From NCBI GenBank assembly GCA_022792495.1, contig JAAWBD010000085.1:1-64000 (forward strand): a stretch of 64,000 nt of DNA, given 5' to 3'. The DNA comes from Oscillospiraceae bacterium (GTDB lineage: Bacteria; Bacillota; Clostridia; Oscillospirales; Oscillospiraceae). The position numbers were made by a program, and so were the translations under genes. The stretch's first letter is position 1. Every line of letters starts with the position of its first letter. The notes beneath the pieces are model-generated. The model was not told the DNA's origin. It was given only the letters and a program-made list of their open reading frames with translations, and made no database searches. Positions 51,680 to 60,303 of this stretch are shown piece after piece.

Positions 51680-52558
51680 TCAGTTGGTACGGCCCACCAA
51701 AACCCGGGCCAGCTCCTCCAGGAACCATGGCTCTTCAAAGCCGGACAGGGCGTCAATAGCCTCGTCAGTGAGCCGCTCCACCAGCCGCGCGCACTCCTCC
51801 AGCCCCTTCAGGGTCACAAAGGTGGTCTTTTCCGAGCTCACGTCAGAGCCGATGGGCTTGCCCAGGCTGTCCTGGTCTCCCTCCACATCCAGCATATCGT
51901 CCCGGATCTGGAAGGCAAGCCCCAGCTTCTGGGCGTAGGTTCGCACCGCGGCCCGCTCGGTCTCCCCGCCGCCGCCGGCAATGACCCCCAGCTCCGCTGC
52001 GGCGGAGATCAGGGCCCCGGTTTTCAGCTTCTGCAGCTCCTCCACGTCGGCCAGGGTAAGGGCTCTTCCCTCCCCCGCCATATCCAGGGCCTGTCCCCCC
52101 ACCATGCCGGCAGGGCCGGCGGCTTCGGCCAGCACGGCCAGAGCCGCCGCCACCCTCTCCGCCGGAAGATAGGCCCCCGCGCCCAGGGCGGTCTCAAAGG
52201 CGGCGGTGAGCAGTCCATCCCCCGCCAGCACCGCTGTGGCCTCCCCGTAGGCCATATGACAGGTAGGCTTCCCCCGGCGGAGCTCATCATTGTCCATACA
52301 GGGCAGGTCATCGTGGATCAGGGAGTAGGTGTGGATCATCTCCACCGCACAGGCCAGGGACAGGGCGGCCGTGTCCGTTCCTCCGCACAGCCTGCAGCAC
52401 TCCAATGTCAGCACCGGCCGGATCCGCTTCCCCCCCGCCAGAAGGCTGTAATTCATGGCGTCATACAGATCCGCATGAGGCGGACAACCTCGGAAGAGAT
52501 TGCCCAGAGCCCTCTCTACCAGCTCCTTATCCTCTATAAATCGCTCGGTAAATTTCAC
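51680..52558 (-). CDS. ispA: Farnesyl/geranylgeranyl diphosphate synthase
   Basis: This 292-aa prenyltransferase condenses isopentenyl diphosphate with allylic diphosphates. The first Asp-rich motif is IHDDLPCMDNDELRRGKPT and the second is FQIRDDMLDVEGD. It begins with GTG in a GTGA overlap with xseB; the track ORF adds 33 residues antisense to family expectation. It works upstream of lipid carriers such as undecaprenol. Confidence 0.95.
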   Translation of the reverse strand: MKFTERFIEDKELVERALGNLFRGCPPHADLYDAMNYSLLAGGKRIRPVLTLECCRLCGGTDTAALSLACAVEMIHTYSLIHDDLPCMDNDELRRGKPTCHMAYGEATAVLAGDGLLTAAFETALGAGAYLPAERVAAALAVLAEAAGPAGMVGGQALDMAGEGRALTLADVEELQKLKTGALISAAAELGVIAGGGGETERAAVRTYAQKLGLAFQIRDDMLDVEGDQDSLGKPIGSDVSSEKTTFVTLKGLEECARLVERLTDEAIDALSGFEEPWFLEELARVLVGRTN

Positions 52559-52791
52559 GATTCCATCTCCTCCATCGGCTCCTCCACCGGGGAGCCGTCT
52601 CCAGCAGGAAACAGCTTGGACACCTTCTGTTCCGCTTGATCCAAGGCCTTGCTGCACTGCTTCATCAGGGCGGTTCCCTCCTCAAAAAGGGTCATGGCCT
52701 CCTCCAGCGGAGAATTCCCCTTCTCCAGCAGTCCCACAATGATCTCCAGCCGGGCCATAGCCTCCTCAAACGTCAGCTTTTTTGCCGCCAT
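52555..52791 (-). CDS. xseB: Exodeoxyribonuclease VII small subunit
   Basis: This 78-aa helical protein has the XseB pattern FEEAMARLEIIVGLLEKGNSPLEEAMTLFEEG. It binds XseA to form exonuclease VII, which degrades single-stranded DNA. The chosen ATG matches family length (about 75-80); the track ORF adds 20 residues. Confidence 0.93.
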   Translation of the reverse strand: MAAKKLTFEEAMARLEIIVGLLEKGNSPLEEAMTLFEEGTALMKQCSKALDQAEQKVSKLFPAGDGSPVEEPMEEMES

Positions 52792-52860
52792 ACCAAGATC
52801 CCCCTCAGGTAAAATTAAAATGAAAGGTGAAAGCCTTTCTGTGACCCTCAAGGACGCCCG

Positions 52861-54099
52861 CTATAACCCCTCCGGTAAGACCGGGCGGGATCCCTTTTCA
52901 TTTTTCATTTTCTTCTTCGCTTCACAGATGATGCTTCCATCTGAAACCCGCAGCTCCAATTCATCTCCGGCCTCCACATCCCCCACCGCCCCAACGATCC
53001 CTCTGGGGCCCTTGGCGATGGTATAGCCCCGTCCCAGCACCTTCAAGGGGCTCAAGGCGTCCAGACTGGCCGCCAGCCGCGCGGCGTCCCGCCGTTCCCG
53101 CTCCAGTAACGCCCGCAAGCCGTAGCCCAGCCTCTCCTGCTGCCGATCCAGCAGCATCCGCCGGTCCTCCACCCAGGTCATGGGATCCCGGAGCAAACGG
53201 TTCTCCCCCATCCGCTCCAGGCGGGCCCGGCTCTCTCCCAGCTGTCTCTCCACCGCCTTCCCCATACGGCGGGTCATGTGGCGGAGGGCTCCGTACTGCT
53301 CGTTCTGATCCGGCACCGCCAGCTCCGCCCCGTTGGAGGGGGTGGAGGCCCGGGCGTCAGCCACATAATCGGCGATGGTCACGTCGGGCTCATGGCCCAC
53401 AGCGGAGATCACAGGGATCCGGGAGGCGTAGATGGCCCGGGCCACCCCCTCGTCGTTGAAGCACCACAGATCCTCCATGGAACCTCCCCCCCGGCCTGTG
53501 ATGATCAGGTCGGCGGCGTCCTGGGCGTTGACCCAGGAAATGGCTCCGGCGATCTCAGCCGGCGCCTCCGCCCCCTGCACCCGGCAGGGGACAACATACA
53601 CCTCCGCCATGGGCCAGCGGGCTCCCAATATCCGGATCATATCCCGCACCGCCGCCCCCGCGGGGGAGGTGACCAGCGCGATCCGCCCGGGATACCGGGG
53701 AAGCTCCTTCTTGTGGGCCTCGTCAAAAAGTCCCTCCGCCTCCAGCCGGGCCTTCAGCGCCTCAAAGGCGGCGTGAAGATCCCCCACCCCATCAGGGGTC
53801 ATGGTGGATACATAGAGCTGGTACGCCCCATCCCTGGGATAGACCGAGACCCGGCCGAAGGCGATCACCTTCATGCCGTTCTGGGGCCGGAAGCGGAGAC
53901 TCATAGCGTCCCGCCGAAACATAACGCAGCGCAGACTCCCCTCCGGATCCTTCAGGGAAAAATAATGGTGCCCCGAGGGGTAGAGCTTATAGTTGGAGAC
54001 CTCCCCCCGGACAAACAGCCCCGACAGGGCCGTATCCATATCCAGCAGGCTCTTCACATGCTCATTGACCTGGGTCACCGAATAGACAGGGTACTTCAT
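52861..54099 (-). CDS. xseA: Exodeoxyribonuclease VII large subunit
   Basis: This 412-aa nuclease has an N-terminal OB-fold (VYSVTQVNEHVKSLLDMD, GEVSNYKLYPSGHHYFSLKD) and the catalytic Exonuc_VII_L domain (RIALVTSPAGAAVRDMIRIL, LIITGRGGGSMEDLWCFNDE, SAVGHEPDVTIADYVADARASTPSNGAEL). Complexed with XseB it trims single-stranded DNA ends in repair. Confidence 0.95.
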   Translation of the reverse strand: MKYPVYSVTQVNEHVKSLLDMDTALSGLFVRGEVSNYKLYPSGHHYFSLKDPEGSLRCVMFRRDAMSLRFRPQNGMKVIAFGRVSVYPRDGAYQLYVSTMTPDGVGDLHAAFEALKARLEAEGLFDEAHKKELPRYPGRIALVTSPAGAAVRDMIRILGARWPMAEVYVVPCRVQGAEAPAEIAGAISWVNAQDAADLIITGRGGGSMEDLWCFNDEGVARAIYASRIPVISAVGHEPDVTIADYVADARASTPSNGAELAVPDQNEQYGALRHMTRRMGKAVERQLGESRARLERMGENRLLRDPMTWVEDRRMLLDRQQERLGYGLRALLERERRDAARLAASLDALSPLKVLGRGYTIAKGPRGIVGAVGDVEAGDELELRVSDGSIICEAKKKMKNEKGSRPVLPEGL

Positions 54100-54112
54100 G
54101 CCCTCTTCCCCT

Positions 54113-54271
54113 TTATTCCTGGTTCTCGTTCTTCCAAAGCTCCTTGGCCATTTCCCTCAGCAGATCCTTCACCGCGCTTCGGACTGCCGCCCGGATCACA
54201 CAATAGAGCCCGGCAAAGACCAGCAGGATCACCGCCAGCGCCACCAGCCAGTTCAGCAAGATCTCATTCAT
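54113..54271 (-). CDS. Small single-pass membrane protein, 52 aa
   Basis: Too short for the supplied track. The ATG at 54271 overlaps the end of the TsaD-like gene by 8 bp and the TAA lies 13 bases before the xseA ATG. The sequence begins MNEILLNWLVALAVILLVFAG (one helix, about 6-27), followed by a basic-then-charged amphipathic tail (AVKDLLREMAKELWKNEN). The tight spacing within an otherwise gap-free operon supports coding. The function is unknown. Confidence 0.65.
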   Translation of the reverse strand: MNEILLNWLVALAVILLVFAGLYCVIRAAVRSAVKDLLREMAKELWKNENQE

Positions 54272-55211
54272 CACACTCTCTCCTTTCTCCGCCCATCAGC
54301 CGATGAGCCAAAATCGCCACCCCCATGGCATTGTCGGTAGAATATTGGGGCGGGGCAAATATCCCCTGGCAGAATTCCGTCAACTCATACCGCAACCGGC
54401 GGTTGGAGGCCACCCCTCCCGAGCACAGCAGGGGCAGCCCGGGAAAGCGGTTCTGCGCCTCCACCGTCACCCGGCGGACTGTGTCCGCCACCGTATTCAA
54501 AACAAACCGGGCCACGTGGGCCGGGGCCTCCCCCTTCTCCACCCGGTTCTTCACCTGATTCTCCACCCCGGACAGGGAGAACTCCAGCTGATCCACCTTC
54601 ACCCGAAAGCCCTCCCCAGACTGGGACTGCCGGGACAGCTCGTCCAGGGCCCGGCCCGCCGGAAAGGCAAGGCCCAGCAGGACTCCCGTCCTGTCAATGA
54701 GCTGTCCCGCCGAGATATCGGTGGTGCCGCCGATCCGCTCCGCCCTCATATTGAGCCCCTCCGGCTCCACATAGAGAAGCTCCGTAGTCCCCCCCGACAG
54801 GTGCCAGGCCAGAAAAGGGGCGTTCATCAGCTCCCCCCGTCCCGCCGACCAGGCCGCGGCGGCCAGGTGCCCCTGCTGGTGGGAAACCGAAAAGAAAGGG
54901 ACGTTCAATAGCGCCGAGATGCTCCGTCCCAAACTCTCCCCCGCCAGAAAGCAGGGCATATAAGAGCCCTCCACCGCCCGGGGCCGGGTGGAGGCCGCCA
55001 CGGCGGAGATCCCCTCCAGCAGCCCCACCTCCCGCAGCTGTCCCATCCGCTCCGGCAGGGCCTTTATATGCTGAAACAGGGCCTCAGACTGGCGCAGGCC
55101 CTTCTCTCCGGGCCGAACCTCCAGCAGCTTCCCCTCATTGTATCCCCCCTCCCCGTCAAAGACGGCGGCGGAGGTGGTGTAGTTGCTGGTATCCAGCCCT
55201 AAAACTCTCAC
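54264..55211 (-). CDS. TsaD/Kae1-like ASKHA protein (paralogue)
   Basis: This 315-aa protein starts RVLGLDTSNYTTSAAVFDG, has the metal-ligand pair HQQGH (TsaD has HxEGH), and later FLAWHLSGGTTELLYV, GRALDELSRQ and LLCSGGVASNRRLR. These match the TsaD/Gcp family, but the shorter length (typical TsaD is 335-340), the altered first blocks and the position between nusB and xseA suggest a clostridial paralogue. A role in t6A synthesis or a different carbamoyl transfer is possible. It overlaps nusB by 4 bp. Confidence 0.8.
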   Translation of the reverse strand: MRVLGLDTSNYTTSAAVFDGEGGYNEGKLLEVRPGEKGLRQSEALFQHIKALPERMGQLREVGLLEGISAVAASTRPRAVEGSYMPCFLAGESLGRSISALLNVPFFSVSHQQGHLAAAAWSAGRGELMNAPFLAWHLSGGTTELLYVEPEGLNMRAERIGGTTDISAGQLIDRTGVLLGLAFPAGRALDELSRQSQSGEGFRVKVDQLEFSLSGVENQVKNRVEKGEAPAHVARFVLNTVADTVRRVTVEAQNRFPGLPLLCSGGVASNRRLRYELTEFCQGIFAPPQYSTDNAMGVAILAHRLMGGERRECDE

Positions 55212-55711
55212 CTCTCCCCCTCCGGGGCGTCAAAAATGGCTCCCGGCGCCGGGGCCTGGGGCTGGGGCAGGGTCTCGGTGCGGACAAAGGAGCCCAGGAT
55301 CCCATTGACAAAGGAGGCCAACTCCGGCTCCTCATAATGCTTGGTCAGCTCCACCGCCTCGTTGATGGCGGCGGCGTTGGGCACGTCCTGCATGTACAGG
55401 ATCTCAAACATACACACCCGCAGGATGGCCACCACCACCCGGGGCAGACGGTTGAAGTTCCAGCCGATGGCATACTTGCTGATGTACCCGTCCAGCTCCG
55501 CTCCGTGCTCCTCCACCCCCCGCACCAGGGTGGTGATGTACTCCCGCTGCTCCACATTGGGGAACTCCGCGTACAGCGGCTCCATCTGGCTGATGCTCTC
55601 AAACACCGGGCGCTTCAGGGCTTCCTCCAGCAATTCCTCCGCCCGCTGTCCTGAAAAGCCCAGCTCAAAAACGAAATGGACGGCCAATTCTCTGGCGTTG
55701 CTTCTTGTCAT
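55208..55711 (-). CDS. nusB: Transcription antitermination factor NusB
   Basis: This 167-aa helical protein matches NusB: ARELAVHFVFELGFSG at the start, YAIGWNFNRLPRVVVAILRVCMFEILYMQDVPNAAAINEAVELTKHY, then FVNGILGS. With NusE/S10 it binds boxA to support rRNA transcription. It is first in a run reaching recN. Confidence 0.94.
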   Translation of the reverse strand: MTRSNARELAVHFVFELGFSGQRAEELLEEALKRPVFESISQMEPLYAEFPNVEQREYITTLVRGVEEHGAELDGYISKYAIGWNFNRLPRVVVAILRVCMFEILYMQDVPNAAAINEAVELTKHYEEPELASFVNGILGSFVRTETLPQPQAPAPGAIFDAPEGER

Positions 55712-55759
55712 GGGTCATCCTCCCAAGGGCCTACCTGCCCATTTTTTAGGGTATCCATC

Positions 55760-55765
55760 ATTATA
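55760..55765 (-). promoter_or_regulatory. Putative -10 box upstream of nusB
   Basis: TATAAT on the minus strand, about 50 bases before the nusB ATG. The -35 region is weak (TTCCTT). It is the only plausible promoter before the nusB-recN run. Confidence 0.4.
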
Positions 55766-55817
55766 CACTCTTTTATGCAAAAAGGAAACCCCCAAAGTGA
55801 AATGTCAGAAAGAAAAA

Positions 55818-56651
55818 TCAGCCCCCATCCCGCAGCAGAACAGAGAGCATGGACATGGCGTTTTTCTCCACCCCGTTGAGAATAAAACCCGCCAGGTCGC
55901 AGGCGTAGAACGGCCCCTCCGTCTCCAGCCCCCGCTGCTGAATATACTGCGCCAAAGCCTCATGCCCTTCCGAGATATCCCACCGTCCCCGACAGCAGAG
56001 ATAGAGATAAATCCCCGCCGGCTTGCGCCTATAATAGGGGCTCCTGCCTCCCTCCTTGATCCTTGTGTAAAGATGGGTGATCTCCCCCGGCCTCTGCCCC
56101 CCCTGGTGGATAGCCCCCAGCTGGTGATCGGTCTGGAGCCCATACTGGCGGCACAGGTTCCGGCACTGCTCCAGCACCTCCATCAGCCTCTCGTCCTCCC
56201 CCGCCCCCAGATCCAGCCTCCGCTCCAGCTCTTCCACCGGAAGGGCCAAGAGATGCTCCTCCTCAAAATACCGCTTCTCCACCCGCCACTCTGTCTGCTC
56301 TCCAAGCTCCAGATTCTCAATAGTCCGGGAGAGTACAAAATCCATCCCTTCCAGCTCCCTGCGTGTCCTTTCCAGCCTTTGGCGCTGTTTTTTCAGGCTC
56401 TCCAGGGTCTCGGCAGGCTCCCGCCCCCTCAGGCAGCGGCGGATCTCCTCCAGTGGCGTCCCTGTCTGGCGGAAGATCGAGATGGCGTAAAAATCATAAA
56501 ATTGTTCCGGAACATAGTAAAAATATCCGTTTTCTCCCTGTATTCTGGGAAGCAGGAGCCCCAAGTCCTTATAATGACGCAGGGTCTCCTTGGTCGTGTC
56601 ACAGAGCCGGGCAAACTGCCCCGAAGTAAGCCTCGCTTTGGATGTATCCAC
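55818..56651 (-). CDS. MerR-family transcriptional regulator
   Basis: This 277-aa protein has the N-terminal MerR winged helix (LTSGQFARLCDTTKETLRHYKDLGLL). A dimerisation coiled coil (about 85-120) and a C-terminal effector domain of the BmrR/GyrI type (about 130-270) follow. It starts with GTG (GGGAGG nine bases upstream) and diverges from the MATE gene. It probably senses a drug-like ligand and activates the efflux gene through the 19-bp-spacer promoter. Confidence 0.88.
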   Translation of the reverse strand: MDTSKARLTSGQFARLCDTTKETLRHYKDLGLLLPRIQGENGYFYYVPEQFYDFYAISIFRQTGTPLEEIRRCLRGREPAETLESLKKQRQRLERTRRELEGMDFVLSRTIENLELGEQTEWRVEKRYFEEEHLLALPVEELERRLDLGAGEDERLMEVLEQCRNLCRQYGLQTDHQLGAIHQGGQRPGEITHLYTRIKEGGRSPYYRRKPAGIYLYLCCRGRWDISEGHEALAQYIQQRGLETEGPFYACDLAGFILNGVEKNAMSMLSVLLRDGG

Positions 56652-56679
56652 TCAAAATTTCCTCCCTCATCAAAAACAC

Positions 56680-56710
56680 TTGACTGTGTGGTTACCCCAT
56701 AGTTTATGAT
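56680..56710 (+). promoter_or_regulatory. MerR-type promoter with 19-bp spacer and operator dyad
   Basis: TTGACT and TATGAT are separated by 19 bases, the overlong spacer characteristic of MerR-activated promoters. The spacer lies in an imperfect dyad (ACTGTGTGG-TTA-CCCCATAGT). It drives the MATE gene. Confidence 0.7.
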
Positions 56711-56764
56711 ACCCTTTGTAACCTACTTTTGCAAGGAAAAAATACCATATCAAGGAGAAATACT

Positions 56765-58102
56765 ATGGATCAAAAACCGGATTCCTACCACCAGCCGGTG
56801 ACCGCCCGGAACATTCTGCGTTTCGCCCTGCCCACCATTGTAATGACGGTGTTCAATACCTTCTACACCATGGTGGACGGGCTCTTTGTCTCCAACCTCA
56901 TCGGCACCGACGCCCTCTCCGCCATCAATCTCACCGCCCCCGCCATCGGGCTGATCACAGCGGTGTCCGGGATGCTGGCCACCGGCGGCAGCGCGGTGGT
57001 GATGCGGAAGATGGGAGAGGGAAAGGAGCAGGAGGCCCGGGAGGACTTTACTCTGCTCATCCTCACCAACGCCGCGGTGGGCGCGGTGATGATGGCCCTG
57101 GGCTATGGCTTTATGGACGAGCTTTTGGGCTCAATGGGCCTCTCCGCCCAGGTATTTGGCTATTGCCGGGATTACCTGAGCCGTTACCTGATCTTCACCA
57201 TCCCCATCCTGCTGATGTACAACTTCTCCCTCTACCTCATAGCCGCCGACCGCTCCAGGCTTTCCCTGGCCTGCACCGTGGCCGGAGGGGTGACCAACAT
57301 CCTGCTGGACTATGTCCTCATCTCCCTGCTGGATATGGGCATACGGGGGGCCGCTGTGGCCACTGGAGTGGGATACTCCATCACCGCGGTGGTGGGCTTT
57401 TTGGTGTTCCGGCGCAGGGATCAGCTCCTGCGCTTCCAAAAGCCTACATTCCGGGGAAAAACCCTGCTCCACGCCTCCACCAACGGTATCTCGGAGCTGG
57501 CCACCTCCCTGGTCTCCGGCATCACCACGCTGCTGTTCAACCTGGCTATGCTGAGATATATTGGAGAGGACGGAGTTGCGGCCATTACCATCATCATGTA
57601 CGTACTGATGTTTGTCAGCGCCCTCTTTATCGGCTACTCCTACGGAGTTGCGCCCATGATCAGCTATTACCACGGGGAGGGAAACAGGGAAAAGCTGAAA
57701 AAGCTGGTGGGATTCAGCCTCCGGTTTATCCTGGGCGTCTCGCTCCTCTGCACCCTGGCCTCCATCCTGGTCACCCCCGGGCTGGTGGGGATCTTTACCC
57801 GGCCGGACAGCCCGGTCTACGCCCTGGCGGTGACGGGAAACCGGCTTTGCTCCCTGGCCCTTCTGTTCCTGGGGTTCAACGTGTTTGCCAGCGGGATGTT
57901 CACCGCCCTGTCCAACGGGCCAGTCTCTGCCCTGCTGGCCTTCTCCCGCTCCTTCCTCTTTACTGCCGGGGCTATCCTGCTGATACCCGTCCTGCTGGGC
58001 GGAGTCACGGGAGTGTGGCTGGCCACCCCGGCGGCGGAACTGTTGGGCCTTGGGATGAGCGTCTTTTTCCTTCTGCGGTACCGGAAACGGTACGGTTACT
58101 GA
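56765..58102 (+). CDS. MATE-family multidrug efflux transporter
   Basis: This 445-aa protein has about twelve helices and MatE repeats (LRFALPTIVMTVFNTFYTMVDGLFVSNLIGTDALSAINLTAP; the second half begins NGISELATSLVSGITTLLFN). It exports cationic compounds in exchange for Na+ or H+. The ATG at 56765 has AAGGAG seven bases before it; the track begins at a TTG 12 codons earlier. The divergent MerR gene suggests drug-induced expression. Confidence 0.93.
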   Translation: MDQKPDSYHQPVTARNILRFALPTIVMTVFNTFYTMVDGLFVSNLIGTDALSAINLTAPAIGLITAVSGMLATGGSAVVMRKMGEGKEQEAREDFTLLILTNAAVGAVMMALGYGFMDELLGSMGLSAQVFGYCRDYLSRYLIFTIPILLMYNFSLYLIAADRSRLSLACTVAGGVTNILLDYVLISLLDMGIRGAAVATGVGYSITAVVGFLVFRRRDQLLRFQKPTFRGKTLLHASTNGISELATSLVSGITTLLFNLAMLRYIGEDGVAAITIIMYVLMFVSALFIGYSYGVAPMISYYHGEGNREKLKKLVGFSLRFILGVSLLCTLASILVTPGLVGIFTRPDSPVYALAVTGNRLCSLALLFLGFNVFASGMFTALSNGPVSALLAFSRSFLFTAGAILLIPVLLGGVTGVWLATPAAELLGLGMSVFFLLRYRKRYGY

Positions 58103-58105
58103 AAA

Positions 58106-58138
58106 AAAGAGCCTGCCGCATGCCGCGGCAGGCTCTTT
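58106..58138. terminator. Bidirectional terminator, MATE and acetyltransferase
   Basis: AAAGAGCCTGCCGC and GCGGCAGGCTCTTT pair perfectly around a 5-base loop between convergent genes. Confidence 0.88.
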
Positions 58139-58154
58139 TGGGTGCGGGGCTTTC

Positions 58155-58622
58155 TCAGAGATGGCCGGAATGATCCTCCCCTTCCTTGGGAAGCCATTGG
58201 ATAAAGGCTGTTTTATCTGTACTGTTATAGCCCGCCCTTCTGTAAAAGTCCAGCGTCTCCTTCTCTTTGCTTCCCGTCAAAAGCATCAGCTTATAGCAAT
58301 CCCTTTGCATGGCGAGCTCCTTTGCGTACTCCAGACATTCCGACGCCAGCCCCCGGCCCCGGAAGTCCCTGTGGGTAACAACATTTTCCACCAGGGCATA
58401 GGGCCGTACATTTCGGGTCAAATTAGGAATGATAACGCAGGCGCAGGAGGACAGGATCCTTCCGGCCACCTCGTTTACGATCAGATGGTGGTTCTCATCC
58501 TCCATGATCCGCCTCCATGTATGAAGCAGGTGCTCTGACTCCTCCGGAACCGAATCCTCATGGAGGCACAGGTACAGCTCCAATATCCCCCTCAGATCTT
58601 CCCATCCGGCCTCTCTCACCAT
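58155..58622 (-). CDS. GNAT-family N-acetyltransferase
   Basis: This 155-aa protein has the GNAT fold: REAGWEDLRGILELYLCLHED at the start, ALVENVVTHRDFRGRGLASECLEYAKELA (the acetyl-CoA R/QxxGxG/A loop RGRGLA), and FYRRAGYN near the end. The acceptor is unknown. It is separated from the Asp23 gene by a terminator, so it is its own unit. Confidence 0.9.
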   Translation of the reverse strand: MVREAGWEDLRGILELYLCLHEDSVPEESEHLLHTWRRIMEDENHHLIVNEVAGRILSSCACVIIPNLTRNVRPYALVENVVTHRDFRGRGLASECLEYAKELAMQRDCYKLMLLTGSKEKETLDFYRRAGYNSTDKTAFIQWLPKEGEDHSGHL

Positions 58623-58674
58623 ATCCGCTATACCCTCCGTTCCAGACAGAAGCCCTCCCCGGCTCCCGTATTAC

Positions 58675-58709
58675 AAAAGACCAGAAGCCCGGGGGCTTCT
58701 GGCCTTTTC
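58675..58709 (-). terminator. Terminator of the spoIIIA-Asp23 transcript
   Basis: CCAGAAGCCC and GGGCTTCTGG form a perfect 10-bp stem followed by TCTTTTG on the minus strand. Confidence 0.8.
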
Positions 58710-58712
58710 CTT

Positions 58713-59099
58713 TTATCTGCTCTTACGCTGGTTGGGGAAGGATACCCCGGCTATGTGGACGTTAACCGCCGAGACCGACAGGCCGCTGGCGTTGGCGATG
58801 GCCTCTCCGACGGCAGTCTGGACTGCCTTGGCAGCCGCCTGCACAGAGGAGCCGTACTTCACCAGCAGAGAGATATCCACCGTGACACAGTCCTCCACCA
58901 TGGTGACCCGGACGCCCTTGCTCAGGTTCCGCCGTCCAGCCAGCAGCTCGGCAAGGTCGCTGCCCAGGTTGGCGGCCAGGCCGCCGATCCCCTCCACCTC
59001 CAGGGCCGCGGCGGCGGCGGTCACCGCCAGCACGTCCTCGGAAATGTGGATATTCCCCAGCTCATCGGGGCAGGAGATGTACTCTCTCGCTTCTGCCAT
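58713..59099 (-). CDS. Asp23/Gls24 family protein (YqhY-like)
   Basis: This 128-aa cytosolic envelope-stress-type protein has the Asp23 pattern GNIHISEDVLAVTAAAAALEVEGIGGLA and GVRVTMVEDCVTVDISLLVKYG. In B. subtilis the YqhY homologue is tied to lipid metabolism and sits beside nusB. The ATG at 59099 follows GGAAGGGAG; the track start adds 10 residues. It lies at the end of the spoIIIA operon. Confidence 0.92.
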   Translation of the reverse strand: MAEAREYISCPDELGNIHISEDVLAVTAAAAALEVEGIGGLAANLGSDLAELLAGRRNLSKGVRVTMVEDCVTVDISLLVKYGSSVQAAAKAVQTAVGEAIANASGLSVSAVNVHIAGVSFPNQRKSR

Positions 59100-59204
59100 A
59101 CTGTTCTCCCTTCCTTTCCTTTGGTTCATGTTTTCTTACCTCTCATTTTACCACAGAAAAGGAAAATTACAATCCCAATTTTTCATCCCGGCCAAGTTTT
59201 TTCT

Positions 59205-59783
59205 TCAGCCCTCCGCCCCGATAATGGTGATCTGGCTGGCGGGGACCCCCGTCTCGTCCATGACGATCTCGGTGATCCGGGCCACGTCGGCGTCCTGAAG
59301 GCCGTTCTCCACGTTGGAGACCACCACGGAGACACCCCCCTCGCTGATGAAGGCCACACAGTCGGCATAGCCCTTGGCGATGACCAGATTCTCGATCTGG
59401 GCCTCGGAGACGGTGGAGGCGGCCAGGGTCTCGATGGCGGCCCCGGCGTTGGCCTTGGCGGCCTCCTCAGAGGCGTCGCTGTTCAAGGTATCCTGGAGCA
59501 TCCCCAGAGCGGAGTCCCGGGCCTGCTGGCGGTTGAGACGGGCGGTGGAGAAGTAGCCAGTGGCGGTTCCGGAGGGCTGGGCGGGCTCCCCGCTCTCGGC
59601 AGGGGCGGAGGAGGCCTGCAGAAGGGGATCGCCGGTCTGACTGCCCACCAGGGTTGCCTGGCCCAGGGTCTTTCCGGCGTCCACATTGGCCTCGTCCTGC
59701 TGATAGGACCAGTTGAGATAGACCGCCACACACACAAAGAGGACGATGGCTGCCACTACTGCGTTACGCTTCCAGAGTTTCAT
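59205..59783 (-). CDS. spoIIIAH: Stage III sporulation protein AH
   Basis: This 192-aa protein has one helix (about 8-25) and a C-terminal YscJ/FliF-like ring domain (IENLVIAKGYADCVAFISEGGVSVVVSN). In the mother-cell membrane it contacts forespore SpoIIQ, forming the feeding-tube channel. The central Ala/Ser/Pro region is a linker. Confidence 0.9.
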   Translation of the reverse strand: MKLWKRNAVVAAIVLFVCVAVYLNWSYQQDEANVDAGKTLGQATLVGSQTGDPLLQASSAPAESGEPAQPSGTATGYFSTARLNRQQARDSALGMLQDTLNSDASEEAAKANAGAAIETLAASTVSEAQIENLVIAKGYADCVAFISEGGVSVVVSNVENGLQDADVARITEIVMDETGVPASQITIIGAEG

Positions 59784-59793
59784 AGGTTTTTCC

Positions 59794-60303
59794 TCACTTT
59801 CCCTTACAAATCGAAATTTGGTCTGTCCGCAGTCCCGTCAGCGCCGAGACCGCCTGACAAAGCGCCAGCTTTACACGGGGCTCCTCCCCACCGGGGCACA
59901 CCACCAGGGCCCCCTGGTACACCGGGCCCAGCTCCTGGAGCACAGCCGGCTCCTGATAGCCGGAGCCCTTGGAGAGAAGGATGGTGGAGGTCTCCCGGTG
60001 GGTACGCTCCCCCTCCTCCACGGCGCTGCCGTCCTGGGCCAGCACCTGGCGGGGGCCGCCCTGGAGGGTGAGCACCACCGTCACCTCCCCCGCCCCCTCC
60101 ACCTGGGAGAGAGCTTTTTCCAGCTTTTTTTCCAGCTGCTCCACCTGGAAGATATCCCGGCCGGCCTCCGGCTGGGCGGCGGCCTCCTTTTCCTCCCCGG
60201 CAGGCCATGCCAGGAGAAGGACTCCCACAAGGACTACCAGGAGAACATACCGGTATTTCCCCAGGCCTGCGGCAATTTTTCGGATCCCTTCCGTTCCTTT
60301 CAT
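59794..60303 (-). CDS. spoIIIAG: Stage III sporulation protein AG
   Basis: This 169-aa protein has a membrane helix near residues 18-34 (YVLLVVLVGVLLLAWP) and a ring-building domain (QVEGAGEVTVVLTLQGG, GALVVCPGGEEPRVKLALCQAVSALTGL). It forms the large ring of the A-Q complex during engulfment. It overlaps spoIIIAF by 4 bp. Confidence 0.92.
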   Translation of the reverse strand: MKGTEGIRKIAAGLGKYRYVLLVVLVGVLLLAWPAGEEKEAAAQPEAGRDIFQVEQLEKKLEKALSQVEGAGEVTVVLTLQGGPRQVLAQDGSAVEEGERTHRETSTILLSKGSGYQEPAVLQELGPVYQGALVVCPGGEEPRVKLALCQAVSALTGLRTDQISICKGK

